NCBI GenBank assembly: GCA_031431235.1 | Contig: JANPDA010000412.1 | Coordinates: forward strand, 1-5,377 | Reading direction: 5' to 3' | DNA: 5,377 bases | Origin: JANNSW01 sp031431235 | GTDB lineage: Bacteria; Pseudomonadota; Alphaproteobacteria; Rhizobiales; Hyphomicrobiaceae | Part shown: positions 1-5,377 of the stretch, one piece after another | How the letters are laid out: each line of letters starts with the position of its first letter | How positions within the stretch are numbered: position 1 is the first letter of the stretch | The notes under the pieces: model-generated | What the model was told of the DNA's origin: nothing | What the model saw: only the letters and a program-made list of their open reading frames with translations | The model's database searches: none | Translations under genes and position numbers: made by a program

Positions 1-293
1 CCGCACGCGAGATGGTTTACGGCATGCCCTACGAGGAGTGGCGCGCCAAGCACCAGCGCGAGGCGAGCCCCGATCAGCAAGCGACATTCGCGCAATCGCA
101 CAAGCACGGCGACGGGTAGTCAGGGAGCAGCGCCATGGCGAGCGAGCGGAGTCCGGGGACCTCGACAGCCTGCTCAGCCCGGTATTGCGATACTGGCGAT
201 TCGCGAATGTCGCTTGCTGATCGGGGCTCGCCTCGCGCTGGTGCTTGGCGCGCCACTCCTCGTAGGGCATGCCGTAAACCATCTCGCGTGCGG
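1..293. repeat. Perfect 92-bp inverted repeat with 109-bp loop (probable fold-back chimera)
   Basis: Bases 1-92 are the exact reverse complement of 202-293. Pairing breaks at 93 versus 201, so the loop is 93-201. Both arms encode the same protein segment (AREMVYGMPYEEW, then EASPDQQATFA), once on each strand. The right arm is continuous with the body of the DUF1244 gene. The left arm, read on the plus strand, continues into a natural-looking C-terminus and a TAG stop at 117-119. A perfect duplication of coding sequence with a short loop, starting at the first base of the window, is the signature of a fold-back (inverted) chimera from strand switching during amplification or assembly. A recent genuine inverted duplication cannot be excluded from sequence alone. 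Confidence 0.93.
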
Positions 294-486
294 CGTCCTT
301 GCTGACAGTGACCCCCTTGCTCTCTGCCGCCTGCTGGTACCAGTTGGCGAGGCAGTTGCGGCAGAAGCCGGCGAGGTTCATCAGGTCGATGTTCTGCACG
401 TCGTTGCGCTTGGCGAGGTGCTCGAGCAGGCGGCGGAATGCCGCTGCCTCGAGCTCGGTCTTCATCTTGGCGTCGGGTGCTGGCAT
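1..486 (-). CDS. DUF1244 family protein, 3' end replaced by inverted repeat
   Basis: This is a small protein of the DUF1244 family, which is widespread in alpha- and gammaproteobacteria and has no established function. The authentic part is 486 down to 202 (95 codons). Recognisable segments are TELEAAAFRRLLEHL (residues 10-24), DVQNIDLMNLAGFCRNCL (29-46, with a C42-x-x-C45 pair) and YGMPYEEWRAKHQ (71-83). The start at 486 follows an excellent GGAGGA at 498-493 with 6 bases of spacing; a second ATG lies seven codons in. Below 202 the frame stays open to base 1, but residues 96-162 are not family-like because they run through the loop and the inverted arm. Joining codon 95 to the plus-strand continuation at 93-119 gives a 103-residue protein, close to the usual family size. 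The gene is divergent from the glycerate kinase gene. Family assignment is secure; the encoded C-terminus is not. Confidence 0.85.
   Translation of the reverse strand, partial: MPAPDAKMKTELEAAAFRRLLEHLAKRNDVQNIDLMNLAGFCRNCLANWYQQAAESKGVTVSKDAAREMVYGMPYEEWRAKHQREASPDQQATFANRQYRNTGLSRLSRSPDSARSPWRCSLTTRRRACAIARMSLADRGSPRAGAWRATPRRACRKPSRVR
3..119 (+). pseudogene. Duplicated C-terminal fragment of the DUF1244 gene
   Basis: Reading from base 3 gives 38 codons ending at TAG (117-119). The first 30 residues are identical to residues 66-95 of the minus-strand DUF1244 gene, and the last eight are QSHKHGDG. That short polar ending fits the family better than the long Arg/Ser-rich extension on the minus strand. 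I infer that this is the true 3' end of the gene displaced by the fold-back, not a second gene. It has no start codon or ribosome site of its own in the window. Bases 120-201 would then be the native downstream flank; nothing definite is recognisable there. Confidence 0.7.
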
Positions 487-577
487 CGGAAGTCCTCCAC
501 GGTGTCGGGTTTAGGATAGTCGCCGCCGAGGCCGCGCGCTAGGTTTTCCGCTCGCTCACGCAATTGTTTGGAGCATC
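487..577. promoter_or_regulatory. Divergent intergenic region between DUF1244 and glycerate kinase
   Basis: This 91-bp gap separates two divergent start codons, so it should hold promoters for both directions. It contains the strong DUF1244 ribosome site (GGAGGA on the minus strand, 498-493) and a weaker GGAG at 570-573, only four bases before the glycerate kinase ATG. An AT-richer patch around 510-519 (TTTAGGATAG) is the least GC-rich part of its left half and could contribute a -10 element, but I see no convincing paired -35/-10 set or operator palindrome. Promoter function is inferred from gene orientation only. Confidence 0.4.
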
Positions 578-1864
578 ATGCCGCACGACAGTCGCGCCAG
601 CTTGCTTTCTCTGTTCGAGACGGCCGTTGCCGCCGCCCATCCCAGGACTTGCCTGCCGCCGCACCTGCCGCCACCGCCGGCGTCGGGCCGCGTGATCGTG
701 ATTGGAGCCGGCAAGGCGGCAGCCGCCATGGCGGTGGCAACCGAGGCCCACTACCGGGCGCGTGGCGAGGAGAGCCGTATTGAAGGCTTCGTCGCAACCC
801 GCCACGGCTACGGCTTGGCGACCCGCACGATCGAGGTGATCGAGGCCGGCCATCCGGTGCCCGACGAGGCCAGCATTGCCGCCGCTGACCGGGCGCTCCG
901 GCTCGCGTCCTCCGCCGGGCCTGACGACCACGTGCTCGTCCTCCTGTCGGGAGGCGCCTCGGCGATCTGGTCGGCGCCGGTCGAGGGTGTCACGCTCGCC
1001 GACAAACAGGCAGCGACGCGCGCGCTGTTGCTGAGCGGCGAGCGCATTCACGAGCTCAACCTCGTCAGGAAGCACCTCTCGCGCATCAAGGGCGGGCGCT
1101 TGGCGCGGGCGGCTGCGCGTGCGGGCTCGCTGCTGACACTGGCCATCTCCGACGTGCCGGGCGACGATCCGGCCGTGATCGGCTCAGGCCCGACCGTCGG
1201 CGATCCGACCACGCTCGATGAAGCCCGCGCCATCATGGCCCGGCTCGGCAAGCCGGTCCCGGCCGCCGTGATGGCAGCCCTCGGCGATCCGGCGAACGAG
1301 TCCCCCGGTCGCGACGATCCCGCGCTCGAGCGCGCGGTCTATCGGCTGATCGCAGCCCCGCGGCTCTCGCTCGAGGCAGCTGCTGCAGCCGTCGCCCAGC
1401 TCGGCTACCGGGCGGTCATGCTCGGTGACGCCCTCGAGGGCGAGGCCTGCGAGCTCGGCGGCCGCCATGCCCGGCTCGCGCTCGACGCCCGGCAGCGGGG
1501 CGAGCGGATCGCACTGCTGTCGGGTGGCGAGGTGACGGTTACGGTGACGGGTGAAGGCCGTGGTGGCCCCAACCAGGAATACGCGCTGGCGCTGGCGATC
1601 GGGCTCGAGGGCGCAGCTGGCATATCCGCGCTCGCCGCCGACACCGACGGCACCGATGGCGGCAGCGGAGCGCCCGACGATCCCGCTGGCGCCATCGTAC
1701 TCCCCGATTCGCTCGCTCGCGCCTCGCGGCTGCTTCTCAATCCTGTCACCTTCCTGCAAAACAATGATTCGTCGGGATTCTTCGGCCGCCTCGGCGACCT
1801 CCTCGCCTGCGGCCCCACGCAGACCAATGTCAACGATTTCCGGGTCATTCTCGTCGATCCGTGA
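578..1864 (+). CDS. gckA: Glycerate 2-kinase (MOFRL/DUF4147 family)
   Basis: The enzyme phosphorylates D-glycerate with ATP to give 2-phosphoglycerate in the cytosol, feeding glycerate from glyoxylate/tartronate semialdehyde, tartrate or serine-cycle routes into lower glycolysis. The 428-residue length is normal for the family. The N-terminal DUF4147 domain shows GAGKAAAAMA (43-52), GHPVPDE (91-97), LLSGGASA (122-129), NLVRKHLSRIKGG (161-173, with K165 and K171) and ISDVPGDDPAVIGSGPT (190-206). The C-terminal MOFRL domain shows SGGEVTVTVTGEGRGGPNQE (315-334), AADTDGTDG (353-361) and GPTQTNVND (412-420). These are the conserved nucleotide- and substrate-site motifs, and none is missing. The ATG at 578 has GGAG just upstream and places GAGK at the expected distance from the N-terminus. 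The gene leads a cluster with the DUF1036 and pyruvate kinase genes. Older annotations call homologues (TtuD) hydroxypyruvate reductase; the motifs favour the kinase. Confidence 0.93.
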   Translation: MPHDSRASLLSLFETAVAAAHPRTCLPPHLPPPPASGRVIVIGAGKAAAAMAVATEAHYRARGEESRIEGFVATRHGYGLATRTIEVIEAGHPVPDEASIAAADRALRLASSAGPDDHVLVLLSGGASAIWSAPVEGVTLADKQAATRALLLSGERIHELNLVRKHLSRIKGGRLARAAARAGSLLTLAISDVPGDDPAVIGSGPTVGDPTTLDEARAIMARLGKPVPAAVMAALGDPANESPGRDDPALERAVYRLIAAPRLSLEAAAAAVAQLGYRAVMLGDALEGEACELGGRHARLALDARQRGERIALLSGGEVTVTVTGEGRGGPNQEYALALAIGLEGAAGISALAADTDGTDGGSGAPDDPAGAIVLPDSLARASRLLLNPVTFLQNNDSSGFFGRLGDLLACGPTQTNVNDFRVILVDP

Positions 1865-1888
1865 GATCAGCCGAGCAAAGCACGCCGC

Positions 1889-2389
1889 ATGAATTCCGCG
1901 CCGCTGCCAGTGACCATCGACCGAGCGGGCGGGCCGAGCCTGGCTCGCCGGTCGGTTGGCACGCGCTTGTTGGGCATCGCCGCGGCGCTGATGCTGTTGC
2001 AGCCCGGCAGCGCACGCGCCGACCTGAAGCTCTGCAACGAGACCTCGAGCCGCGTCGGCATTGCCATCGGCTACAAGGACAAATCGACGGGCGACTGGGT
2101 GACGGAGGGTTGGTGGAACATCCTCTCGCACGCCTGCGAGACCATGCTTCCGGGTGTGCTGCAGGCCCGCTTCTACTATGTGCACGCGATCGACTACGAC
2201 CGCGGCGGGGCCTGGTCCGGCAAGGACAAGATGTGCACGGCGGGAAAATCCTTCACGATCCGCGGCGTCGGCAATTGCTCGGACCGGGGGCTCGAGCAAA
2301 CCGGCTTCTATGAGGTCGACACGGGGGAGGCCAACGACTACACGATAAAGCTGATCGATCCGGTCGAGGGCGGGGCAGGGGCACAATGA
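1889..2389 (+). CDS. DUF1036 exported protein
   Basis: This 166-residue protein belongs to DUF1036, a mostly alphaproteobacterial family of unknown function often encoded beside pyruvate kinase. Residues 20-44 form a signal peptide: two arginines, a hydrophobic core (LLGIAAALMLL) and an ARA|D cleavage site after A44. The N-region is unusually long at about 19 residues, so the true start could be later, although no better in-frame ATG with a ribosome site is visible. The mature domain opens with DLKLCNETSSRVGIAIGYKD and contains WVTEGWW (70-76), FYYVHAIDYDRGG (95-107), W109-SGK and TGFYEVDTGE. Four cysteines (C49, C83, C116, C130) suit two disulfides in an oxidising periplasm. It begins 24 bases after the glycerate kinase stop, in the same frame and with only a weak ribosome site, and ends overlapping the pyk ATG. 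Family call is firm; role unknown. Confidence 0.88.
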   Translation: MNSAPLPVTIDRAGGPSLARRSVGTRLLGIAAALMLLQPGSARADLKLCNETSSRVGIAIGYKDKSTGDWVTEGWWNILSHACETMLPGVLQARFYYVHAIDYDRGGAWSGKDKMCTAGKSFTIRGVGNCSDRGLEQTGFYEVDTGEANDYTIKLIDPVEGGAGAQ

Positions 2390-3825
2390 GGCGTAACCGG
2401 CGTGTGAAGATCCTGGCGACCCTCGGTCCGGCCAGCTCGGATCCTGCGATGATCGAGCGGCTGTTCGAGGCGGGCGCGGATCTCTTCCGCATCAACATGA
2501 GCCACGCGACCCACGACCTGGCGCGCAGCCAGTTCAATGCAATCCGGGCTGCGGAGAAGAAATTCAGCCGTCCGATCGGCGTGCTCGCCGACCTGCAAGG
2601 ACCAAAGCTCCGGATTGGGGAGATCGGCGGCGGCCGCGCCTTGCTGACGCAAGGCAAGATCTTCCATTTCGATCGTATCCGCAAGGCTGGCGGCTCCGAG
2701 CGGGTCGAGCTACCGCATCCCCAGATCTTCGAGGCAGTCGAGCCGGGCCATGCGCTCTTGCTCGATGACGGCAAGCTGCGGCTCGAGGTGGTCTCGGCAA
2801 CATCGGAGCGGATCGCGGCCAAGGTGCTGGTCGGGGGTCCACTCGCCAGCCGCAAGGGCATCAGCCTGCCCGACTCGGTGCTCTCGTTTGGAGCCTTGAC
2901 CGACAAGGACCGCGTCGACCTCGCCTATGCCCTCGATCTCGGCGTCGATTGGGTCGCGCTCTCTTTCGTCCAGCGTGCAGCCGACGTGGCCGAGGCGCGC
3001 AAGATCGTGCAGGGACGCGCCTCGATCATGGCCAAGATCGAGAAGCCGGCGGCGCTGAACGAGCTCGACCGCATCATCGAGCTCGCCGACGGGTTGATGG
3101 TCGCCCGCGGCGATCTCGGCGTCGAGCTACCCGTCGAGAAGGTGCCGGGCCTGCAGAAGCAGATCACGCGCCGGTCGCGGCGTGCCGGCAAGCCGGTGGT
3201 GGTGGCGACGCAGATGCTCGAATCGATGATCTCCTCGCCCGTTCCGACGCGCGCGGAGGTGTCCGATGTGGCGACCGCGGTGTTCGAGGGGGCGGATGCG
3301 ATCATGCTCTCGGCGGAATCGGCCGTGGGCCAGTTTCCCATCGAATCCGTCGCCATGATGGATCGGGTGGCGCGCGAGGTCGAGACCGATCCGCTCTACG
3401 AGGCCATCATTCACGCCCAGCGCACCGAGCCCGAGGCGACCGGCCCCGACGCGATCGCGGCCGCCGCCCGCTCGATCGCCGACACGCTGAAGCTCGCAGC
3501 CGTCATCTGCTACACCGGCTCGGGCTCGACCGGCATGCGCGTCTCGCGCGAGCGGCCCCAGCAGCCGGTGATTGCCTTGACGCCGAATGCCGCCACGGGA
3601 CGGCGGCTCTCGGTCGTGTGGGGGCTGCATTGCGTGCTGACCGAGGACGCGCGCGACTATGACGACATGGTCGACAAGGCCTGCCGCATCGCGCTGCAGG
3701 AAGGTTTCGCCAAGCGCGGTGACCGGGTGATCATCACGGCGGGCGTGCCGCTCGGGACGCCCGGCGCCACCAACATGATCCGCATCGCCTTCGTCGGCGA
3801 GGGCGGCAAGGCGGCCGGCTCTTGA
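2386..3825 (+). CDS. pyk: Pyruvate kinase (alphaproteobacterial type, predicted K+-independent)
   Basis: The enzyme converts phosphoenolpyruvate and ADP to pyruvate and ATP, the last step of glycolysis and of the Entner-Doudoroff route. At 479 residues it is full length. The A domain starts with KILATLGPASSD (8-19) and RINMSH (35-40; R35, N37 and S39 in the active site). It continues with ADLQGPKLRIG (68-78) and then the B domain (about 79-155). The barrel resumes at KGISLPD (157-163) and carries catalytic K217 in AKIEK, metal ligands E219 and D243 (ARGDLG), and T275 in ATQMLESM. The C-terminal allosteric domain includes TGSGSTG (377-383). The loop DLQGPKLRI (69-77) has Lys at the position equivalent to rabbit Glu117, the signature of K+-independent enzymes. 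The ATG overlaps the DUF1036 stop (ATGA, 2386-2389) with a purine-rich GGGGCAGGGG upstream, implying translational coupling. No CGA codon occurs in this gene. Confidence 0.96.
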   Translation: MRRNRRVKILATLGPASSDPAMIERLFEAGADLFRINMSHATHDLARSQFNAIRAAEKKFSRPIGVLADLQGPKLRIGEIGGGRALLTQGKIFHFDRIRKAGGSERVELPHPQIFEAVEPGHALLLDDGKLRLEVVSATSERIAAKVLVGGPLASRKGISLPDSVLSFGALTDKDRVDLAYALDLGVDWVALSFVQRAADVAEARKIVQGRASIMAKIEKPAALNELDRIIELADGLMVARGDLGVELPVEKVPGLQKQITRRSRRAGKPVVVATQMLESMISSPVPTRAEVSDVATAVFEGADAIMLSAESAVGQFPIESVAMMDRVAREVETDPLYEAIIHAQRTEPEATGPDAIAAAARSIADTLKLAAVICYTGSGSTGMRVSRERPQQPVIALTPNAATGRRLSVVWGLHCVLTEDARDYDDMVDKACRIALQEGFAKRGDRVIITAGVPLGTPGATNMIRIAFVGEGGKAAGS

Positions 3826-3837
3826 GGGAGCCGCCGC
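3811..3837 (+). terminator. GC-rich hairpin over the pyk stop codon (possible terminator)
   Basis: GCGG-c-CGGCTC (3811-3821, with C3815 bulged) pairs with GAGCCGCCGC (3828-3837). This leaves a six-base loop, TTGAGG, which contains the TGA stop. Ten base pairs, nine of them GC, make a very stable stem. There is no proper T-run afterwards (only TGTTGGG), so this is at best an imperfect intrinsic terminator and could be a transcript-stabilising 3' stem. It also suggests that native alphaproteobacterial sequence extends to at least about 3837. Confidence 0.4.
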
Positions 3838-5234
3838 TGTTGGGCTGGATTGCATGCGCGGCGATGAACGGGGTGATGGGCAACCGAGTGTTCGTGTGGC
3901 TCGGCACCCGTTCGTACGGTCTGTATCTGTTCCATTGGCCGGTGTTCCAGATGATGCGTCCCCGCGTCGATCTCAACGGCTGGTGGGTCAACCCGACTCG
4001 AATTGTCATCAGCCTGTTCCTTGCCGAAGTCTCGTATCGCTTCGTCGAGACACCATTCCGCGTGGGCGGGATCAGCGGCGTGCGATCACGGATGGCCGCT
4101 GCGATGGGTCCTCGAATCGCTGTTGCGTCGGTTCTCGCTGCTGTACTCGTCGTCTCTGCCGCCGGGGCCAACGTCGCCGCGATCTCCTTCGCACCAACGA
4201 CTCTCAGCGTCGACGAGGTGAGCGTCGGTCAGGGTGCCGACACGGGCGTTGGTGCCGAGGTCGTCGGACCGACCACCGATGGACGAACACCAAATTGTCC
4301 GGCCGGAGCTCAACCGAATGACTCCTCCGGTGCTGGCAGTTCCGAGGGCACTCCTGACGGCACTCCTGACGACACGGTGACAGCAACGAAACCCAGCGAG
4401 CTGCCGACCACCACAACCATCCCGCCGGAAGCGGGCACTGTCCTGGCCATCGGGGACTCGGTCATGCTCGGCGCAGCAACCCGCATCAGGCGTTCGTTCG
4501 GCCAACAGGTCACCGTGGACGCTGAGGAATCGCGGTCCTGGTTCAAGGTGCCTGAGGAACTCGATCGATTCACGACCAAGCTCGACCCGCCAAAGGTGCT
4601 CATCATTCATCTCGGCAACAACGGGGCTCCAGAGAACGCAACGTTGAAGCACGTGATCGATTCAACACGCAACATCCCAACGGTAGTGCTCGTCACCGTC
4701 AGCGTGCCGCGCCGCTACGAAGGGGTGGCCAACGATCGAATCCGGTCTGCGACAAAGCTGAGGCCAGACGCCCGCATCGCCGACTGGTCGGCACTTTCCA
4801 AGGGTCATCGCTCGTGGTTCGAACGCGACGGGTTCCACCTCAGCCAGGAAGGAATGCTGGCTTATACCGACCTCCTTCGGTCAAGCGTCGAGGACGTCGT
4901 ACCGTCGGTCGCTCCGACATCGCCCGCATGGGCATCGCCCACCACCAGCACAACGACGACCACCAGCACCACCACACTCGTTCCACCGCCCACCACCATC
5001 TCGGTGACAACGACGACCCCCATTCGTCCCACGCGGCCGCCTCGTTCGACCGCTGCGACCCCGGTGACGACCGCTCCCGCATCGCCGACCGCTCTTCCGC
5101 CGACGCTCCCTGTGTCATCGACACCACCTGAGGCGCTGCCCACTCAGCCCACAGTTTCACCAACCATCGAACTCCCTCCGCCGCTGCCAATTCCCTCCGC
5201 CCTCACGCCGATCGCCCGGCTAATCGTGCACTAG
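3822..5234 (+). CDS. 5'-truncated acyltransferase-3/SGNH protein with Thr/Pro-rich tail
   Basis: Membrane acyltransferases of this type move acyl (usually acetyl) groups across the membrane, and a fused SGNH domain passes them to cell-surface glycans. Only the end of the membrane domain is present: LGTRSYGLYLFHWPVFQMM (27-45, with the HWP motif at 38-40), a helix about 61-72 and FVETPFR (74-80). A further transmembrane helix (about 99-119) precedes a Gly/Pro/Thr linker. The SGNH domain has AIGDSVMLGA (catalytic S213), HLGNNG (264-269) and DGFHL (D336, H339). A tail of roughly 110 Thr/Pro/Ser-rich residues follows. A complete AT3 domain has about ten helices and over 300 residues, so most of it is missing. 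The TTG at 3822 and ATG at 3864 are only nominal starts, because family-like sequence begins near residues 19-22 (about 3876-3887). Seven CGA codons, against none in pyk, and the tail style point to an actinobacterial source. Confidence 0.75.
   Translation: MREPPLLGWIACAAMNGVMGNRVFVWLGTRSYGLYLFHWPVFQMMRPRVDLNGWWVNPTRIVISLFLAEVSYRFVETPFRVGGISGVRSRMAAAMGPRIAVASVLAAVLVVSAAGANVAAISFAPTTLSVDEVSVGQGADTGVGAEVVGPTTDGRTPNCPAGAQPNDSSGAGSSEGTPDGTPDDTVTATKPSELPTTTTIPPEAGTVLAIGDSVMLGAATRIRRSFGQQVTVDAEESRSWFKVPEELDRFTTKLDPPKVLIIHLGNNGAPENATLKHVIDSTRNIPTVVLVTVSVPRRYEGVANDRIRSATKLRPDARIADWSALSKGHRSWFERDGFHLSQEGMLAYTDLLRSSVEDVVPSVAPTSPAWASPTTSTTTTTSTTTLVPPPTTISVTTTTPIRPTRPPRSTAATPVTTAPASPTALPPTLPVSSTPPEALPTQPTVSPTIELPPPLPIPSALTPIARLIVH
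3838..3875. other. Probable chimeric junction between unrelated genomes
   Basis: The sequence switches within a few dozen bases from the alphaproteobacterial pyk 3' end and its hairpin (to about 3837) to acyltransferase coding sequence recognisable from about 3876. The protein upstream of the join lacks the eight or so membrane helices that should precede it, and there is no promoter, ribosome site or mobile-element end at the boundary. Codon preference changes across the same interval. The exact breakpoint cannot be fixed from the sequence. Confidence 0.6.
4347..4370 (+). repeat. Two tandem 12-bp repeats in the linker of the SGNH protein
   Basis: GGCACTCCTGAC occurs twice in a row (4347-4358 and 4359-4370), within codons giving GTPDGTPDD. 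It is in frame, so it only lengthens the flexible linker between the membrane segment and the SGNH domain. Confidence 0.8.
4899..5231 (+). repeat. Low-complexity Thr/Pro/Ser-rich coding region
   Basis: This is the C-terminal part of the acyltransferase/SGNH reading frame, about 110 codons dominated by Thr, Pro, Ser and Ala. It includes an ACC/ACG/ACA-rich run (about 4941-4976, reading STTTTTSTTT) and proline clusters. Such tails are common on exported actinobacterial proteins and may act as a cell-wall spacer or glycosylation substrate. No LPXTG sorting motif is visible. Confidence 0.75.
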
Positions 5235-5250
5235 ATCCAATACCGTTCAG
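5232..5250. mobile_element. Possible terminal end of the insertion sequence
   Basis: The bases TCCAATACCGTTCAGTTA (5236-5253) straddle the transposase stop. IS elements of this type usually end within a few tens of bases of the transposase stop codon, so the element boundary should fall about here, almost touching the stop of the SGNH protein (5232-5234). The other end is outside the window, so the terminal inverted repeat cannot be confirmed. Confidence 0.35.
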
Positions 5251-5377
5251 TTAGCGGCGGGTTGGAGGATCGTGGCTTCGGGATCGTGGGTGGGTTGGGG
5301 CCAGTTGGCGTGGTGAGCGCGTTTGACGTGCCATTTCGGCATCTTGCGTTTGATGACGCGTGGGTTGGCTCGTTTTC
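5247..5377 (-). CDS. Transposase C-terminus, probably IS4-type DDE (partial)
   Basis: On the minus strand an open frame enters at the right edge (first full codon 5375-5373) and ends at TGA (5249-5247), giving 42 residues. The sequence ANPRVIKRKMPKWHVKR, followed by HHANWPQPT, resembles the conserved basic C-terminus (NPRVVKRKM-type) of a group of IS4-family transposases. The DDE catalytic residues lie outside the window, so activity cannot be judged. The gene converges on the SGNH protein, with only 12 bases between their stop codons. Family assignment is from recall of the C-terminal motif; transposase origin is more certain than the exact IS family. Confidence 0.7.
   Translation of the reverse strand, partial: KRANPRVIKRKMPKWHVKRAHHANWPQPTHDPEATILQPAAN

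Noticed and set aside
135..201. Possible start of a next gene (ATG at 135 with GGGAG at 123-127) after the DUF1244 stop
   Set aside because: Only about 22 codons remain before the frame enters the inverted arm at 202, and the residues resemble no family I know. The true downstream sequence is lost at the fold-back.
1..293. Inverted repeat as a mobile-element terminus, attenuator or cruciform regulator
   Set aside because: The arms are the coding sequence of a conserved gene, not terminal repeats. There is no transposase nearby, and perfect 92-bp identity fits a copy event better than a selected structure.
1184..2386. 400-codon open frame on the minus strand opposite the glycerate kinase and DUF1036 genes
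   Set aside because: It spans two well-supported plus-strand genes, has an Arg/Ala/Gly-rich composition without recognisable motifs, and is the expected shadow of GC-rich coding sequence.
3127..3855. 242-codon minus-strand frame and the 2949-3662 plus-strand frame inside pyk
   Set aside because: Both lie within the fully conserved pyruvate kinase gene and show no family resemblance; they are composition artefacts.
4347..4370. CRISPR-like or regulatory direct repeats
   Set aside because: There are only two 12-bp units with no spacers, in frame within a low-complexity linker.
4086..4652. 188-codon minus-strand frame opposite the acyltransferase/SGNH gene
   Set aside because: The plus strand here encodes clear SGNH motifs; the minus-strand product shows nothing recognisable.

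Overview
The window reads as three blocks of different origin. Positions 1 to about 3840 look like an alphaproteobacterial chromosome, probably Hyphomicrobiales or a relative. They carry a DUF1244 gene, a glycerate 2-kinase, a DUF1036 secreted protein and an alphaproteobacterial-type pyruvate kinase, all GC-rich and almost free of CGA arginine codons. From about 3840-3865 to 5234 the sequence encodes the C-terminal half of an acyltransferase-3/SGNH protein. Its long Thr/Pro/Ser-rich tail and frequent CGA codons suggest an actinobacterium, perhaps Acidimicrobiia. The last 131 bases are the 3' end of a transposase gene on the minus strand.

Layout: (1) Positions 1-293 are a perfect 92-bp inverted repeat around a 109-bp loop. 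It lies over the 3' end of a minus-strand DUF1244 gene, so the C-terminus of that gene appears twice in opposite orientations. This looks like a fold-back chimera at a contig end. (2) A 91-bp divergent intergenic region (487-577) separates DUF1244 from a plus-strand cluster: glycerate 2-kinase (578-1864), DUF1036 protein (1889-2389) and pyruvate kinase (2386-3825). The last two overlap as ATGA. (3) A GC-rich hairpin covers the pyruvate kinase stop codon. (4) The headless acyltransferase/SGNH reading frame follows directly, and then the transposase tail.

How the genes work together: glycerate 2-kinase makes 2-phosphoglycerate, which enolase (not in this window) turns into phosphoenolpyruvate, and pyruvate kinase converts that to pyruvate. 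The two enzymes therefore bracket a short route from glycerate (from glyoxylate, tartronate semialdehyde, tartrate or hydroxypyruvate) to pyruvate, like the ttuD-ttuE pair of Agrobacterium tartrate utilisation. The DUF1036 protein between them is predicted to be exported, and its link to the two cytosolic enzymes is unknown. The pyruvate kinase carries the residue set associated with K+-independent catalysis.

I see no evidence for a new multi-gene system. The strongest unusual signals are structural: a fold-back at the left end and an apparent cross-phylum join downstream of pyk. Both are most simply explained as amplification or assembly chimerism, and sequence past about 3840 should not be treated as neighbouring the pyk operon until the join is verified.
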